The translations under genes were made by a program, and so were the position numbers. DNA of 64,000 nucleotides from Streptomyces sp. LUP47B. Lineage in GTDB: Bacteria; Actinomycetota; Actinomycetes; Streptomycetales; Streptomycetaceae. The notes beneath the pieces are model-generated. The model was not told the origin of the DNA. It did not search any database and saw nothing but the letters and a program-made list of their open reading frames with translations. Below, in pieces: positions 18,152-27,867 of the stretch (position 1 is the first letter of the stretch; each line of letters begins with the position of its first letter). The DNA is taken from contig NZ_MJAH01000031.1 in NCBI RefSeq assembly GCF_001746295.1, positions 1 through 64,000 on the forward strand, in the 5' to 3' direction.

Positions 18152-19522
18152 CTACGCGGTGACTCTGTCCCGGGCCGCGGTGTCGTCGTCGAAGGTCATC
18201 TCCGGTGCGGGCCGGCGGAAGCCCTTGGTCAGGACGGCCAGGTAGACGACGCCGATCGCCAGCCAGATGCCGCCGATCTGGAGTGCGACGTGACCGAGCT
18301 TCGTGAGCAGGTAGAGGGAGACGGCGGCGCCGATGGCCGGCATCACCAGGTACGAGAAGAGGTGGGGGGTGCGCCCGTGTCCGCGCTCTCGGACCAGGTG
18401 GGCGATCACGCAGACGTTCACCAGGGTGAAGCCGAGGAAGGCGCCGAAGTTGATGAACGAGGTGGCTGTGGTCAGGTCGAGTTTCATGGCGATGACACCG
18501 GCGGCCGCGGTCAGCAGGAGGTTCAGGACGGGCGTGCCGGTCTTCCCCGACAGGTTGCCGAAGACGGCCTTGGGCAGTGCGCTGTCGCGTCCCATGACGT
18601 ACATGAGGCGGGCGGCGGAGGCTTGCAGGGCGATACACGAGGCGATGGATCCGGCGATGGTGACGAAGTTGATGATCTCGGCGTACGTCGTGCCGCCGAC
18701 CTGCACCTTCAGGTGGTAGGCGGCCGCGTCGACGTCGGCGAACTTCGCGCCGGGGTGGACCAGTTGCATCACGAAGGACAGCACGATGAAGATCGCTCCG
18801 GCTGCGATGACGCAGCCGATGATGCCGCGGCCGATCGTCCTCGCCCCGCCCCTGGCCTCCTCGCCCAGGGTGGAGACGGCGTCGAAGCCGAGGAACGAGT
18901 AGGCGGCGATGGCGGCGGCCGCGGTGACCGCGCCGATCGACGTGCCGGAGTTCCACAGGGCGTCCGTGGCAGGCGCGGAGGAGCCGTGCTTGCCGAGGAA
19001 GACGACACACAGGGTGGCGAAGAGAACCAGCGACCCCAGAGCGATGAACATCAGGACCTTGTTGACGCGGTCCGCGAGCTTCATGCCGAAGACGTTGATG
19101 GCGGTGGTGATGCCCACCGAGACGATCAGCCAGACCCACTTGGGTATCTCGGGGAACTGGGCGTGGAAGTAGATCGCCGTGATCAGCCAGCCGACCATCG
19201 GGATGAAGAAGTAGTCGAGCAGCATCGCCCAGCCGGACAGGAATCCGATGCGGCTGTCGAGCATCTTGCGGGCGTAGGTGTAGACCGACCCCGCGCCGGG
19301 CACGGCGCGCGCCATCTTCGCGTAACTCAGCCCGGTGAGCAGCATCGCCAGGGTGGCGACGGCGAACGCGGTCGGGGCCGCGCCGCCACTGGTGGCGGCG
19401 ACCACGCCGAACATCGTGACGACGATGCCGGGGGAGATGTAGGCCAGGCCGAACAGGACGACGGAGAGAAGGCTCAGGTCGCCCTTCAATCTCATGGTGC
19501 TCTCTGTGGTCTCGCTGCTCAT
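18152..19522 (-). CDS. APC-family amino acid/polyamine permease
   Basis: Secondary transporter of 456 residues with about twelve membrane segments. The first helix region LAYISPGIVVTMFGVVAATS and the segment PGAGSVYTYARKML are typical of the APC superfamily, as is FLGFDAVSTLGEEARGGART at the functional helix. Its ATG overlaps the TGA of the upstream nitrilase-family gene (ATGA), so the two are translationally coupled. It probably imports the compound, or a related amino acid or amine, that the hydrolase acts on. The exact substrate is not readable from sequence. Confidence 0.93.
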   Translation of the reverse strand: MSSETTESTMRLKGDLSLLSVVLFGLAYISPGIVVTMFGVVAATSGGAAPTAFAVATLAMLLTGLSYAKMARAVPGAGSVYTYARKMLDSRIGFLSGWAMLLDYFFIPMVGWLITAIYFHAQFPEIPKWVWLIVSVGITTAINVFGMKLADRVNKVLMFIALGSLVLFATLCVVFLGKHGSSAPATDALWNSGTSIGAVTAAAAIAAYSFLGFDAVSTLGEEARGGARTIGRGIIGCVIAAGAIFIVLSFVMQLVHPGAKFADVDAAAYHLKVQVGGTTYAEIINFVTIAGSIASCIALQASAARLMYVMGRDSALPKAVFGNLSGKTGTPVLNLLLTAAAGVIAMKLDLTTATSFINFGAFLGFTLVNVCVIAHLVRERGHGRTPHLFSYLVMPAIGAAVSLYLLTKLGHVALQIGGIWLAIGVVYLAVLTKGFRRPAPEMTFDDDTAARDRVTA

Positions 19523-20397
19523 CGTCGTGGCTCCTCGGTGGTGTGGGCGGGGTTCCAGGTGGCGGGGTCGATGCGGCCCCCGTACAGCGGGAGCTCGAGA
19601 GCTGGGTCGCCGGGGCGGAACTGGTCCCAGATCCGGTTGAGGCCGGCGGTGCCGTAGCGGCGTACGTTGCTGGCCTCGTCGAGGTCGATCACGTCGGTGA
19701 GGGTGGAGTCGCCGGCGTCGACGGTTTCGGCGCGCACCGTGCCCTGGGGATCGACGACGAGGCTGCGGCCGAGCCCGGATGGGGCAGCGGAGTTGACGCT
19801 GGCGACGAAGACCTGATTGGTGATGGCGTTGGCGCGGCTGAGGACGACTTCCTGCGCACGGTCGCTCGTCGACGTGCGGACCACGTTGACGATCAACTCG
19901 GCGCCCATCCAGGCCAGATGGCGGGAGATCTCCGGGAACCAGGTGTCGTAGCAGATGGACAGTCCGATGCGGCCGACCCCGGCGAGGTCGACGACCTCGA
20001 ACCGGTCGCCGGGCGTGGTCGTCTCGTACGGGCGCCACGGGAAGACCTTGCGGTACGCGGCGAGGCGCTCACCCTGCGGTGAATAGACCAGTGTGGTGTT
20101 GTGGACGCGGTCGCCCGCGCCTCGCTCGTAGACGCTGCCGGGCACCAGCCAGATACCCAGATCCCCCGCGAGCTCGGCGAAGGCCGCATCGCGCTTGCCG
20201 TCGAGCGGCTCGGCGGCCTTCTCCGGGGCGGCCGGGACGCCGGGGGCGCACTCGCCGAGGTGCAGTTCGGGGTAGACGACGAGGGCGCCGGGTGCGCGCA
20301 GTTTCACGCGCCGCTCCACGTCGGCGGCAAAGCCTGCGAGGTCGTCGGCCGGGCGTCCGGGCGCCTGGGCGAGGATCAGGGGCAGGGGGCGGGCCAT
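19519..20397 (-). CDS. Carbon-nitrogen hydrolase (nitrilase superfamily)
   Basis: A 292-residue cytoplasmic hydrolase of amide or nitrile C-N bonds. The catalytic Glu-Lys-Cys triad is visible as E44 (VVYPELHLGE), K117 (YRKVFPW) and C149 (GLSICYDTWFPE). The ATG at 20397 gives a normal N-terminus (MARPLPLILAQAPG); a longer frame upstream is not supported. The gene leads a two-gene operon with the permease, suggesting uptake and hydrolysis of a nitrogen source. A LysR gene diverges from it across a 193-bp region with palindromes, so it is likely LysR-controlled. Confidence 0.92.
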   Translation of the reverse strand: MARPLPLILAQAPGRPADDLAGFAADVERRVKLRAPGALVVYPELHLGECAPGVPAAPEKAAEPLDGKRDAAFAELAGDLGIWLVPGSVYERGAGDRVHNTTLVYSPQGERLAAYRKVFPWRPYETTTPGDRFEVVDLAGVGRIGLSICYDTWFPEISRHLAWMGAELIVNVVRTSTSDRAQEVVLSRANAITNQVFVASVNSAAPSGLGRSLVVDPQGTVRAETVDAGDSTLTDVIDLDEASNVRRYGTAGLNRIWDQFRPGDPALELPLYGGRIDPATWNPAHTTEEPRR

Positions 20398-20506
20398 GCG
20401 GGAACACCAGCCAATCGAAGGAACTGTTCGAGGAGTAGTCGACGGCGATTCGGACGCCGATAACCAGAGATTTCGGTGGGACAAGAATGCGGCTGGTCAG
20501 CCATAG

Positions 20507-20564
20507 CCTCAAATACTTGTGAGGGGTGACTACCATGCCTTTGAGGCATGAAGGTGTCATGCCT
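20507..20564. promoter_or_regulatory. Candidate LysR operator cluster
   Basis: The divergent region between the nitrilase operon and the lysR gene holds CCTCA-8-TGAGG at 20507-20524 and a perfect-arm palindrome ATGCCT-TTG-AGGCAT at 20535-20549. The latter contains the T-N11-A pattern expected of LysR-type sites. A third ATGCCT half-site is at 20559-20564. Binding is inferred from position and symmetry. Confidence 0.5.
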
Positions 20565-20590
20565 CCTTCGTTTCCCGAGGGGCCACCGCC

Positions 20591-21487
20591 ATGGAACTCC
20601 GAGTGCTGCGCTACTTCCTGGCCATCGTGGAGACCGGTTCGGTCACCAAGGCTGCCGAGGTGGTCCGCGTCGCCCAGCCTTCGCTGTCGCGCCAACTGCG
20701 CGGCCTGGAAGGGGCCTTGGGGATGACGCTCTTCGACCGCGGCGGCAAGCAGATGGTCCTGACGGCGGCCGGCCGGCGCTTCCTTCCCCTGGCCCGCGAC
20801 CTGGTTGCCCGCGCGGACACCGCCGAGGCCGCGGTCGGTGCGCTGGCTGCCGGTCGTGCCATGCGGATCACCGTGGCGGCGCCGCCCACCACCATCACCG
20901 ACGTGATCGCGCCGTTCCTGGCCACCTGGGGGCCGGAGGATCCGCTCGTCACCGTGCAGGCGGAGAGTCCGGCACGTGCGTACCAGGCCCTAGCGAGGGG
21001 CGCCGACGTAGCCATCTCCTCGGCACCTCCGAGGCGCCGTTTCTCCGGGCTCCCGGTGGCCCGCCTGCCGCTGTGGGCCTACGTCCGTGCCGACCATGCC
21101 TGGGCGGATCGGGACCGCGTCACCATCGGGGAACTTGCCGCGGAGCCCCTCATCGTCCTCACCCCGGCGCACGGCACCCGCCGCATCCTGGACCATGCCG
21201 TGCAGGATGCGGACGCCTCGTACGACATCGTGCTCGAATGCGACACCCCGCACGTCGCACAGGCCATGTCGGCTTCGGGCCATGGTGTCGCGGTGGTCTC
21301 CGACGATCCGCGTTTCGACCTGCACCCGCTGCTGATCCTCGACAGCACGGGCGAACCGCTGCAGATCCACCTGCACGCGGCGTGGGACGCCGGCCACTAC
21401 GCGCTGCGCAGCATCGAGGCATTCGCGGCCGGGTTGTCCCGTTTTTGTGTCGAGCGATACGGGCCACAGGTCGCCGACCGCCTGTGA
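20591..21487 (+). CDS. LysR-family transcriptional regulator
   Basis: A 298-residue regulator with an N-terminal winged helix-turn-helix (MELRVLRYFLAIVETGSVTK, then AAEVVRVAQPSLSRQLRGLE) and a C-terminal periplasmic-binding-like co-inducer domain (MRITVAAPPTTITDVIAPFL onward). The lengths are standard. It is transcribed divergently from the nitrilase/permease operon, the usual arrangement for an activator of the neighbouring operon and repressor of itself. The co-inducer is likely a substrate or product of the hydrolase, but this is inference. Confidence 0.93.
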   Translation: MELRVLRYFLAIVETGSVTKAAEVVRVAQPSLSRQLRGLEGALGMTLFDRGGKQMVLTAAGRRFLPLARDLVARADTAEAAVGALAAGRAMRITVAAPPTTITDVIAPFLATWGPEDPLVTVQAESPARAYQALARGADVAISSAPPRRRFSGLPVARLPLWAYVRADHAWADRDRVTIGELAAEPLIVLTPAHGTRRILDHAVQDADASYDIVLECDTPHVAQAMSASGHGVAVVSDDPRFDLHPLLILDSTGEPLQIHLHAAWDAGHYALRSIEAFAAGLSRFCVERYGPQVADRL

Positions 21488-22078
21488 ACTGCAGCGACGA
21501 CTACAGACCACGGCCCTCACCACGACGCGAAGCCGATCCGACGGTCGGCAGGCCCCCAAGATCTGGAGGTGTGCGTTGCGGGCAGCCCGCCCAGACCGGG
21601 CAGGCATTGGACGGTGGCCCCGGCACGCCCCGCCATGCGGCGATATCCCGCATCGGCTGCCGGCCCGCGAGGCTGGCCCAGCAGCTCGCGGACAGTCGCC
21701 GCGGCCTCGGGAACGCGATCCTGTGCGGCAATCGAGCTCACCGCCGAGGTTCTGCAGTACCACTCCATCCTCGCCCGCGGCGGAGTCGAGGCGCTGATGG
21801 CACGACCCACTGGTCACGCGCGTCGGCCGCCCAAGCCCTCGACCGTGCGGCACGCACCTGGGCCCGGCCCGGGTTCTTCCACCACGCGGCGGCCGTCGCC
21901 GACCAGACTCTGCTGGCGTACGCGCTGATGGCCGCCGAGCGGCGAGGCGAGGCCCGTCCGGTCTCGGAGGCAATCAACGGTACGGCCGCGGAGTTCGGGA
22001 AGGCGGGATCAGTAGCGGGACCGGCGGGCGAGTTGCGGGGCCCCCTCGACACGAGGGGCGGACAGCTCTTGACAGGAG
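21488..22078. other. Gap with protein-like fragments, unrecognised
   Basis: About 590 bases after lysR. On the plus strand, IELTAEVLQYHSILARGGVE in one frame is followed near 21800 by DRAARTWARPGFFHHAAAVA and DQTLLAYALMAAERRGEARP in the next frame. This suggests a frameshifted or decayed gene. No family could be assigned and no start is evident. Confidence 0.3.
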
Positions 22079-22118
22079 CGTGGGAGGGGGCCCGGCAGAT
22101 GCCGGGCCCCCTCCCACG
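22079..22118. terminator. Strong bidirectional terminator hairpin
   Basis: A perfect 19-bp inverted repeat (22079-22097 pairs with 22100-22118) with only GA between the arms. It lies between the plus-strand lysR side and the end of the minus-strand serine hydrolase gene. There is no T-tract, as is common in Streptomyces, and it could stop transcription from both sides. Confidence 0.7.
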
Positions 22119-22239
22119 AGCAGCCAGTGGGGGCCGTCAACCGCGGGTCATGCTCCCGGCCTTGGTGTCCAGTGACCACGGGCACTGGACACCCGCGCAT
22201 CATGCAGTCGATCAGGGGGATGCAGAGGCCCAGGCTCGA

Positions 22240-24207
22240 CTACCGGCCGCCGGCTTCGATCCCGATGAAGGCGAACGGGGCGCCGCTGTGCGGTACTTCC
22301 CGCGTGTTGTCGGACGCGACCTTGTCGTCCGCCGTCCACGGCGGCGCCGTCCCGGTCTCGAAGCCGTCGTTGCCGAGCAGCCGGCCGCCGCCTCCGCCGG
22401 TGGCGGGCAGCTTGTACGCCTGCGCGGCCGCCGCCGACCAGCCGAACTCGTTGTTGTCGCTGAAGTAGTAGTACGTGGCGCCGTTGGGCAGCATCGCCGC
22501 GGTGATGCCGCCGAAGCCGGACATGAACGGTACGTACACCGGGCTGGTGAACACCGGGTTGTCCGCCGAGGTGAACTGCCGGGCCCACAGGCCGTCCTGG
22601 TACTGGTAGGTCTTGCCGGTCGTTTCGGCGGTCGTGGTGAGGCCGCGGTTCGCCGGGTTGCGCTGCATCGAGTCGGCGAGCATCGTCGGGTCGAGCTTCT
22701 GCACGCCGCCGATCTTCCCGCCGTCGGCGTTCAGGAACCGGCTGACCTTGGCGATGTCGTCCTGCGTGTAGAACAGCCCGTACCCGCCGAACGGCTGCCC
22801 GGTGGCGCTGTTGTCGGTGCGCTCGGTGCTCAGCACGTCCGGGCTCAGGTGCAGCGGGACCAGCACCTGTTCGCGGATCCAGCGGTAGATATCGCTGCCG
22901 GTGCCGGCCTTGGACGCCAGGTAGTTCTGCATCGCCCGGGCCAGCACGAAGGTGTCGGAGGAGTGGTAGACCCACTTCGTGCCGGGCGCGGCGGAGTGCG
23001 GGAAGGCCAGCGCGGCGGTCATCTTCGGCCCGTACGCCTCGGCGTCGAAGAACGCCGTCATGCCGCCGCCAGCCTCGTCGGACTCGAAGGCGCTGGAGAG
23101 GTAATTGCCGGTGGCCATGTTCGCGGTGTCCTGGAACGTGACGCCGTTCCAGGCGGAGGTGTCCGCCTCGCTGACCCAGTCGCGGATCAGCTGCGACGAC
23201 ACGGACGAGCCGTAGACCTGCGTCAGCCGCATCAGCACGATGCCGGCGAACATCGTCTTGGCCAGCGAGTACGACGGCAGCACCATCTGGTTGCAGTACG
23301 GGTACGCGCCCTGCCGGGTCCGGCACGTGCCGACGTAGTTCACCCCGCCGTAGGACACGCCGTACGTACTCAGCGCCGAGGCGGTGACGCCGCTGCCGAA
23401 CGCGCTGGTGTCGATGCCGGCGTTCGGGTAGTCGGTGCTCAGCGCGCTGATCGGCTTGGTCGGGATGCGGTGGGTGACCTCGGCGGCGTACGCGTTCTTC
23501 AGGGCGGTGTCACTGGTCACGGTGTGCCGGGAGTAGGTCGCGCCGACCTGGCCCCACATGTCGAACTGGAAGTACTCGCACGTCTCGTTCACGATCTGGT
23601 ACCGGACCTGAGAGATCGTGCTGCCGTCGAAGAGGAAGGTCAGAAGGCCGTTGTGCACGCAGTTGGCGTTGCGCTCGACCAGCGCGAAGGGCAGCGAGAC
23701 GCGAGTGCGGCCGCCGTCGCCCTTCTCGTTCCAGGCGCGGCCGCCCCCGAGGATCACGTTCCAGTACGCGCTCCCGGTGATCTGCAGTCCGCGGACGGCA
23801 GGGATGACGTGGCTGCCGTTCTGCACGAGGTCGATGCTCACCGGGGGCAGATGCTTGAGCGCGGCGGTGGCCGCGTAGTGGTAGGTGTCCTTGATGGTGC
23901 GGAAACGGCCTGCGGTGGCCACGCCGTTGAGCGTCAGGGTGCCCTCGAAGGTGTGCGTCGGGGCGGCGGCCGCCGCGGGCAGCGCGAAGGCGTCGTCGGT
24001 GACGGTGCCGGTGGCCGCGCCGCTGGTCAGGTCGGCGGCCGTCAGCACCGACCTGTTCACGGCGCCGCTGCCGGTGAGCCGGTCACCGGGTACGGCGGTC
24101 GCGGCGTACGCGGGTCTCGCCGCGAGCGGCGGGAACGGCACGAGGACCAGAGCCAGTACGAGAAAAGCCAACACGGCACAACAGCGCCGGGCATACAAGA
24201 CGGACAC
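22240..24207 (-). CDS. Secreted serine hydrolase, beta-lactamase/PBP4-like
   Basis: A 655-residue exported protein. The GTG at 24207 is chosen because AGGAG lies 6 bases upstream and a Sec signal follows directly (VSVLYARRCCAVLAFLVLAL, ending near ARPAYA). The first 230 residues form a domain I do not recognise. The beta-lactamase-like domain follows, with the active-site SxxK as S314-LA-K317 (PSYSLAKTM) and a second motif Y-H-S in WVYHSSDTF. The end (DGFETGTAPPWTADDKVASD) is the start of a jelly-roll, carbohydrate-binding-like module that stops after about 45 residues, so the C-terminus may be truncated. Probable role: extracellular esterase or peptidase. Confidence 0.82.
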   Translation of the reverse strand: MSVLYARRCCAVLAFLVLALVLVPFPPLAARPAYAATAVPGDRLTGSGAVNRSVLTAADLTSGAATGTVTDDAFALPAAAAAPTHTFEGTLTLNGVATAGRFRTIKDTYHYAATAALKHLPPVSIDLVQNGSHVIPAVRGLQITGSAYWNVILGGGRAWNEKGDGGRTRVSLPFALVERNANCVHNGLLTFLFDGSTISQVRYQIVNETCEYFQFDMWGQVGATYSRHTVTSDTALKNAYAAEVTHRIPTKPISALSTDYPNAGIDTSAFGSGVTASALSTYGVSYGGVNYVGTCRTRQGAYPYCNQMVLPSYSLAKTMFAGIVLMRLTQVYGSSVSSQLIRDWVSEADTSAWNGVTFQDTANMATGNYLSSAFESDEAGGGMTAFFDAEAYGPKMTAALAFPHSAAPGTKWVYHSSDTFVLARAMQNYLASKAGTGSDIYRWIREQVLVPLHLSPDVLSTERTDNSATGQPFGGYGLFYTQDDIAKVSRFLNADGGKIGGVQKLDPTMLADSMQRNPANRGLTTTAETTGKTYQYQDGLWARQFTSADNPVFTSPVYVPFMSGFGGITAAMLPNGATYYYFSDNNEFGWSAAAAQAYKLPATGGGGGRLLGNDGFETGTAPPWTADDKVASDNTREVPHSGAPFAFIGIEAGGR

Positions 24208-24938
24208 AGTGAACTCCTCGGGAAGGCGAAGGGGTAGTGCCCGCATTCTGGGGACGCGCGGTGCGGCCGTCGAAGACCCATTGGGGTTCGACGACATGCC
24301 TCGAAGGCATCGGCGGGGGTCAGAGGTCGGCGGCCACCGGAGGGCAGAAGTCGTGGGCGCGCAACCGCCGCTGGTGGCCAGTCAGCAGCCGGGCGAGGAA
24401 CTCGGCGGCGTGGCGCGGGACATCGCTTGTCGCCAGCCCTGAACGCGGCGCAGCGGATGCGGCAGTTGTCCTCGTTCGCTTTGCGCTGGTACTCGGCAGT
24501 GCCACGCTTTCCATGGGTAAAGGCACCGCCTCGGCTGCTGCCGAACCTGCCTTGGTGGTGCTTCCATTGCAGCCGGACGCCGGCGTGACCTACATGCGGC
24601 TGGCTGGCATCCCACCCAGCGGCACGTTCGTGGGTCAGCCAGCGCTCCCGGCTACGGTGCCGTTGGCGTGTCCGGAAGGCGGGAGCCGGAATCGTTGCAG
24701 GCAGGGGGAAGGAACGACGGATATCCGGCCGTGCTTGACACGGAGCCGAGGCCCCTCGAAGATCTTCACACTGCTGCCACACTGGCTACTCGATTTCCCG
24801 CCCGCACCAGGGCGGGAGACCGTCTGCTCTCCCGCGTCTTGCGCCACGGTCCGTCATGGACCGGGCCCTGAGCGGAAGCGGCGTGCGGGTCGCACCGAGC
24901 GCCTCCGCCGGGTCGGGCACCGGGCCGGAAGGAACACC
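24208..24938. other. Divergent intergenic region with a duplicated gene remnant
   Basis: About 730 bases between two divergently transcribed genes for exported proteins. It contains the repeated remnant at 24425-24530. The remainder has no recognisable gene; promoters for both neighbours must be here. Confidence 0.4.
24425..24530 (-). repeat. Degenerate repeat, copy A (partner at 44908-45020)
   Basis: About 105 bases closely resemble 44908-45020 in the same orientation, sharing blocks such as TCGCCAGCCCTGAAC, GTCCTCGTTCGC and CTTCCATGGGTA. On the minus strand copy A reads HGKRGTAEYQRKANEDNCRI followed by RCAAFRAGD. This hints at a short cysteine-containing protein of the kind encoded by actinophages and mobile elements. 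Neither copy is an intact gene. Confidence 0.55.
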
Positions 24939-26948
24939 GTGGGAATATCCCGATCCGTCAGACCGCTCGCCGCTGTCGCGAGTGTCGCCGTGCTGTGTGC
25001 TGTGACACCCGCGTCGGCTGCTGTGGCGGACGACGCGGGCGCCGCGATCACGTTCGTCAGCATCACCTCGGACGCCGTAGGCGACGGAACGGTCAGCGCT
25101 GGGCAGACCATTGCCGGCAAGGCTGAGGTCACCGTCACGGTTCAGGCGGACCCGGGGGACGAGCCGGCCACGGTCGTGGTCAGCATCACGGGCAGCAACC
25201 AGTACCTGGGCAGCGGAACCGTCAAGCAGGCCTTCAGCCTGAGTCCGGGGGACTGTCTGCCGTCGTGCACTCTGCACGCGACCCTCGACACCGACGCCAC
25301 CCAGCAGTTCGGAGGCCCGGCGAACGGGGTGGACGCGCCGCTCGTCAACGACGGTTCGAACACCGTCCACGTCGAGGTGAACAGCCCCCGCCCCAGGACG
25401 GTCACTGCCGACGCCGCCGTCACCGTCGACAACCAGCGGCCGGTCACCACCCTGCCCGACCTGCCCGGAGCCGACGCCTGGACCACGTACAAACCCATAG
25501 GCCTGTCCGCGGACGCCGAGTTGTCCCTACGGGCCACCGCGGTCGGTGGCAACGGCGTGTCGCGCGTACGCTACTTCAGCTCCAACGGCAGCTGGCCGGC
25601 TGCCACCGACCTGACCGCCCCCGACGGCGACGGCCTGTGGACCACCACGCTGGACACCAGCGCGATCAAGCCGGGCCTGTGGAACGAGGTCTACGTCGTC
25701 GCCTACGACAGCGACGGCCGCGCCGGCTCCCCGGTCCGCGCCGACACTCTGGTCGACCACGGCTTCACGATCACGCCGAAGCTCGCCGCCCTGCTCCACC
25801 CCGACGACGGGCCGGTGAACATCGACTACGCCTACCCCTCGGCGCTCAACAAGACGTTCCCGTCCAACCTCAACTACGCCTACCCGGTCAGCACCACCGT
25901 GTCCCTCGACGGCACGGTACGCACGACGACGCCGGTCACCGACTACACCTACGCAGGCAACCCCGCCGGCTTCGTCGCCGGACTCGGTGACGGCCAACTT
26001 CCCTACGGCGCCCACACTCTGACCTTCGACTCGGTCGACGACCGGGGCGCTCACGGCCGGGTGGACCTGCCGGTCAGGGTCGTGTCCGCCGTCGAGCCGA
26101 CCTGGACCGACGGCTTCCAGAACTTCCCCGTCGCCGGGCACAACCAGACGTTCGTCGCCACGACCGCCGCCGCCGACGGCATCAGCCGTGCCGAGCACTG
26201 GACCCTCGCCGTCGACGGCACCCAGGTCTCCTCCGGCGACTACCCCGCGCAGCCCTCGGGTACCTGGAAGGCCACCACCCCCGGGCTGCACGACGTCACG
26301 CTGACGATTGTCTCCCAGTACGGCGACACCACCACCCGTGGCCTGCCCCTCCGTGTCCTGGCCGCCACGACGACCCAGCTGACCGGACCGGGCACCAGCA
26401 CCTATGGCAGCAAGGCGACCTACACGGCGACGGTGAGCCAGACAGGCGCGAAGCCCGCGCCCGGAGCCAAGGTCGGCTTCCAGTACAAGCGGGCCGGCAC
26501 CACCACCTGGAAGACCCTCGCCACCGTCACCGCGGACGGCACGGGCAAGGCGTCCTTCAGCACGACCGCCAAGTACAACGGCTCCTGGCGTGCCGTCACC
26601 GCGGCCAAGAACCTGGCGTGGGCGACCTCGACAAGCAAGACCGTCACGTCGCACGTCAAAGCCGTCCTCACCATCAGCAGTCCGAAGACCACCGCGGTCC
26701 ACGGAAAGCCGGTGTCTTTCACCGCGCACAGCTCCCCCTACGTCAAGGGCACCACACTGCGCTTCCAAGCCCGGCAGAAGGACGGCACGTGGGTGACGCT
26801 CACCAGCAGCACCCTCTCCAGCACCGGCAGCGCCACTACGAAGATCACCTTCTCCCATGCCGGAACATGGACCCTCCGCGTCTACCGCCCGGGCACGACC
26901 GACCTGACAGCCACGTCCTCCTCGTCCTGGACGGTCAGGGTCAGCTGA
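24939..26948 (+). CDS. Secreted protein with Ig-like domains
   Basis: A 669-residue exported protein starting at GTG with AAGGA 5-6 bases upstream; a signal peptide follows (VGISRSVRPLAAVASVAVLC, cleavage near ASAAVADD). The body is built of beta-rich Ig-like modules: about 100 residues each around 30-140, 150-260, 260-440 and two related C-terminal modules near 480-570 and 575-669. The last two share TTQLTGPGTSTYGSKATYTA and VLTISSPKTTAVHGKPVSFT, repeats of bacterial Ig-like type. No enzymatic motif or anchor is seen, so it is probably released or loosely attached. Role unknown. Confidence 0.8.
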   Translation: MGISRSVRPLAAVASVAVLCAVTPASAAVADDAGAAITFVSITSDAVGDGTVSAGQTIAGKAEVTVTVQADPGDEPATVVVSITGSNQYLGSGTVKQAFSLSPGDCLPSCTLHATLDTDATQQFGGPANGVDAPLVNDGSNTVHVEVNSPRPRTVTADAAVTVDNQRPVTTLPDLPGADAWTTYKPIGLSADAELSLRATAVGGNGVSRVRYFSSNGSWPAATDLTAPDGDGLWTTTLDTSAIKPGLWNEVYVVAYDSDGRAGSPVRADTLVDHGFTITPKLAALLHPDDGPVNIDYAYPSALNKTFPSNLNYAYPVSTTVSLDGTVRTTTPVTDYTYAGNPAGFVAGLGDGQLPYGAHTLTFDSVDDRGAHGRVDLPVRVVSAVEPTWTDGFQNFPVAGHNQTFVATTAAADGISRAEHWTLAVDGTQVSSGDYPAQPSGTWKATTPGLHDVTLTIVSQYGDTTTRGLPLRVLAATTTQLTGPGTSTYGSKATYTATVSQTGAKPAPGAKVGFQYKRAGTTTWKTLATVTADGTGKASFSTTAKYNGSWRAVTAAKNLAWATSTSKTVTSHVKAVLTISSPKTTAVHGKPVSFTAHSSPYVKGTTLRFQARQKDGTWVTLTSSTLSSTGSATTKITFSHAGTWTLRVYRPGTTDLTATSSSSWTVRVS

Positions 26949-27173
26949 CTCCGAGATTTGCGCCGCACCTCCCAGCTGGTCGTGGCCGAGCTCTCCAGTC
27001 GATCGCGCGCAGCGAGTTCCCTGATCAGAGCAGTCGGTCACGTGTGGGTTTACGTAGTTTCCCCGATGTCGTTGATCCAGAATTCCGGGAGCGTGGTCGT
27101 GCGCCGCTGCCCACAACTCCGGGCCGGCCCACACGGCGGAGCGTGCGGCGCGACGCAGAAGGAGGACAGGCGC

Positions 27174-27848
27174 ATGGCTTCTCGGCCACCGGACGATGCC
27201 CCGCTCACCGACCCGGCGGACGAGGCGGACCTCCTCTGGATTTCGGTCAAGCCCGACAACGGGACCAGCAAGGCCCTACTGATCAAGGGGTCGCCGCTCA
27301 TCGCCATCGGGGCACTGCGTTTGGGTCTCATGATGGCCGCGGGGCGCGGTACGTCAGCGGGGTCAGGGACGGCGGGCCTGGTGATCGGGATCCTGGCAGT
27401 GCTATTCCCGCTGCTCTGGGTCGGGGCGCTGATCGGCCTGCGCTGGGCCAACGCCGGCATCCTCCTGAAAGACGGCGTCCTGACGTTGCGCGACCGATGG
27501 AACCGCAAGGTTCTGCACGCCCCAGTGTCCTCCCTCACGGGGCTGCATACGGTCAGGGCGCCCATCGACGGTCCGCACGACAGCCGGATCGTCATCACCT
27601 CCAGAGCCCACCGGCCCGTACTCATCGACCCCCGACTCTGGGACGCGGAAGGGCTCCGGGAACTGTGGCAGCACCTGCGTCTTCCCTTCCAGGACCACGG
27701 TTTCCTCAACTGGCCTCTACTGAAGAAGCGCTTTCCCGGGATACCTACGCCGTGGCGTCACGTCCACATCGTCCTGTCCACCCTGCTCATCGTGCTCGGC
27801 GGCATCGCATACATCGCCCTGGTGGTGAACCTTCCCTTCCTCCTGTGA
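27174..27848 (+). CDS. Membrane protein with PH-like domain
   Basis: A 224-residue protein; the ATG is chosen for the GGAGGA about 9 bases upstream. Two or three membrane segments near residues 40-100 (IAIGALRLGLMMAA, then AGLVIGILAVLFPLLWVGAL) are followed by a cytoplasmic beta-rich region (GILLKDGVLTLRDRWNRKVL, SSLTGLHTVRAP, SRIVITSRAHRPVLIDPRLW) typical of bacterial PH-like domains. A final helix lies at the C-terminus. Function unknown; many actinobacteria encode such proteins. Confidence 0.7.
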   Translation: MASRPPDDAPLTDPADEADLLWISVKPDNGTSKALLIKGSPLIAIGALRLGLMMAAGRGTSAGSGTAGLVIGILAVLFPLLWVGALIGLRWANAGILLKDGVLTLRDRWNRKVLHAPVSSLTGLHTVRAPIDGPHDSRIVITSRAHRPVLIDPRLWDAEGLRELWQHLRLPFQDHGFLNWPLLKKRFPGIPTPWRHVHIVLSTLLIVLGGIAYIALVVNLPFLL

Positions 27849-27867
27849 CCGGCCGGGTACCGCGACA

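Noticed and set aside
17729..19657. 642-codon plus-strand frame
   Set aside because: Beyond the first 130 codons it is the antisense of the APC permease, rich in Gly/Asp/Glu, a typical high-GC shadow.
20548..24237. 1229-codon plus-strand frame
   Set aside because: Runs out of frame through lysR and antisense to the serine hydrolase; composition is not protein-like.
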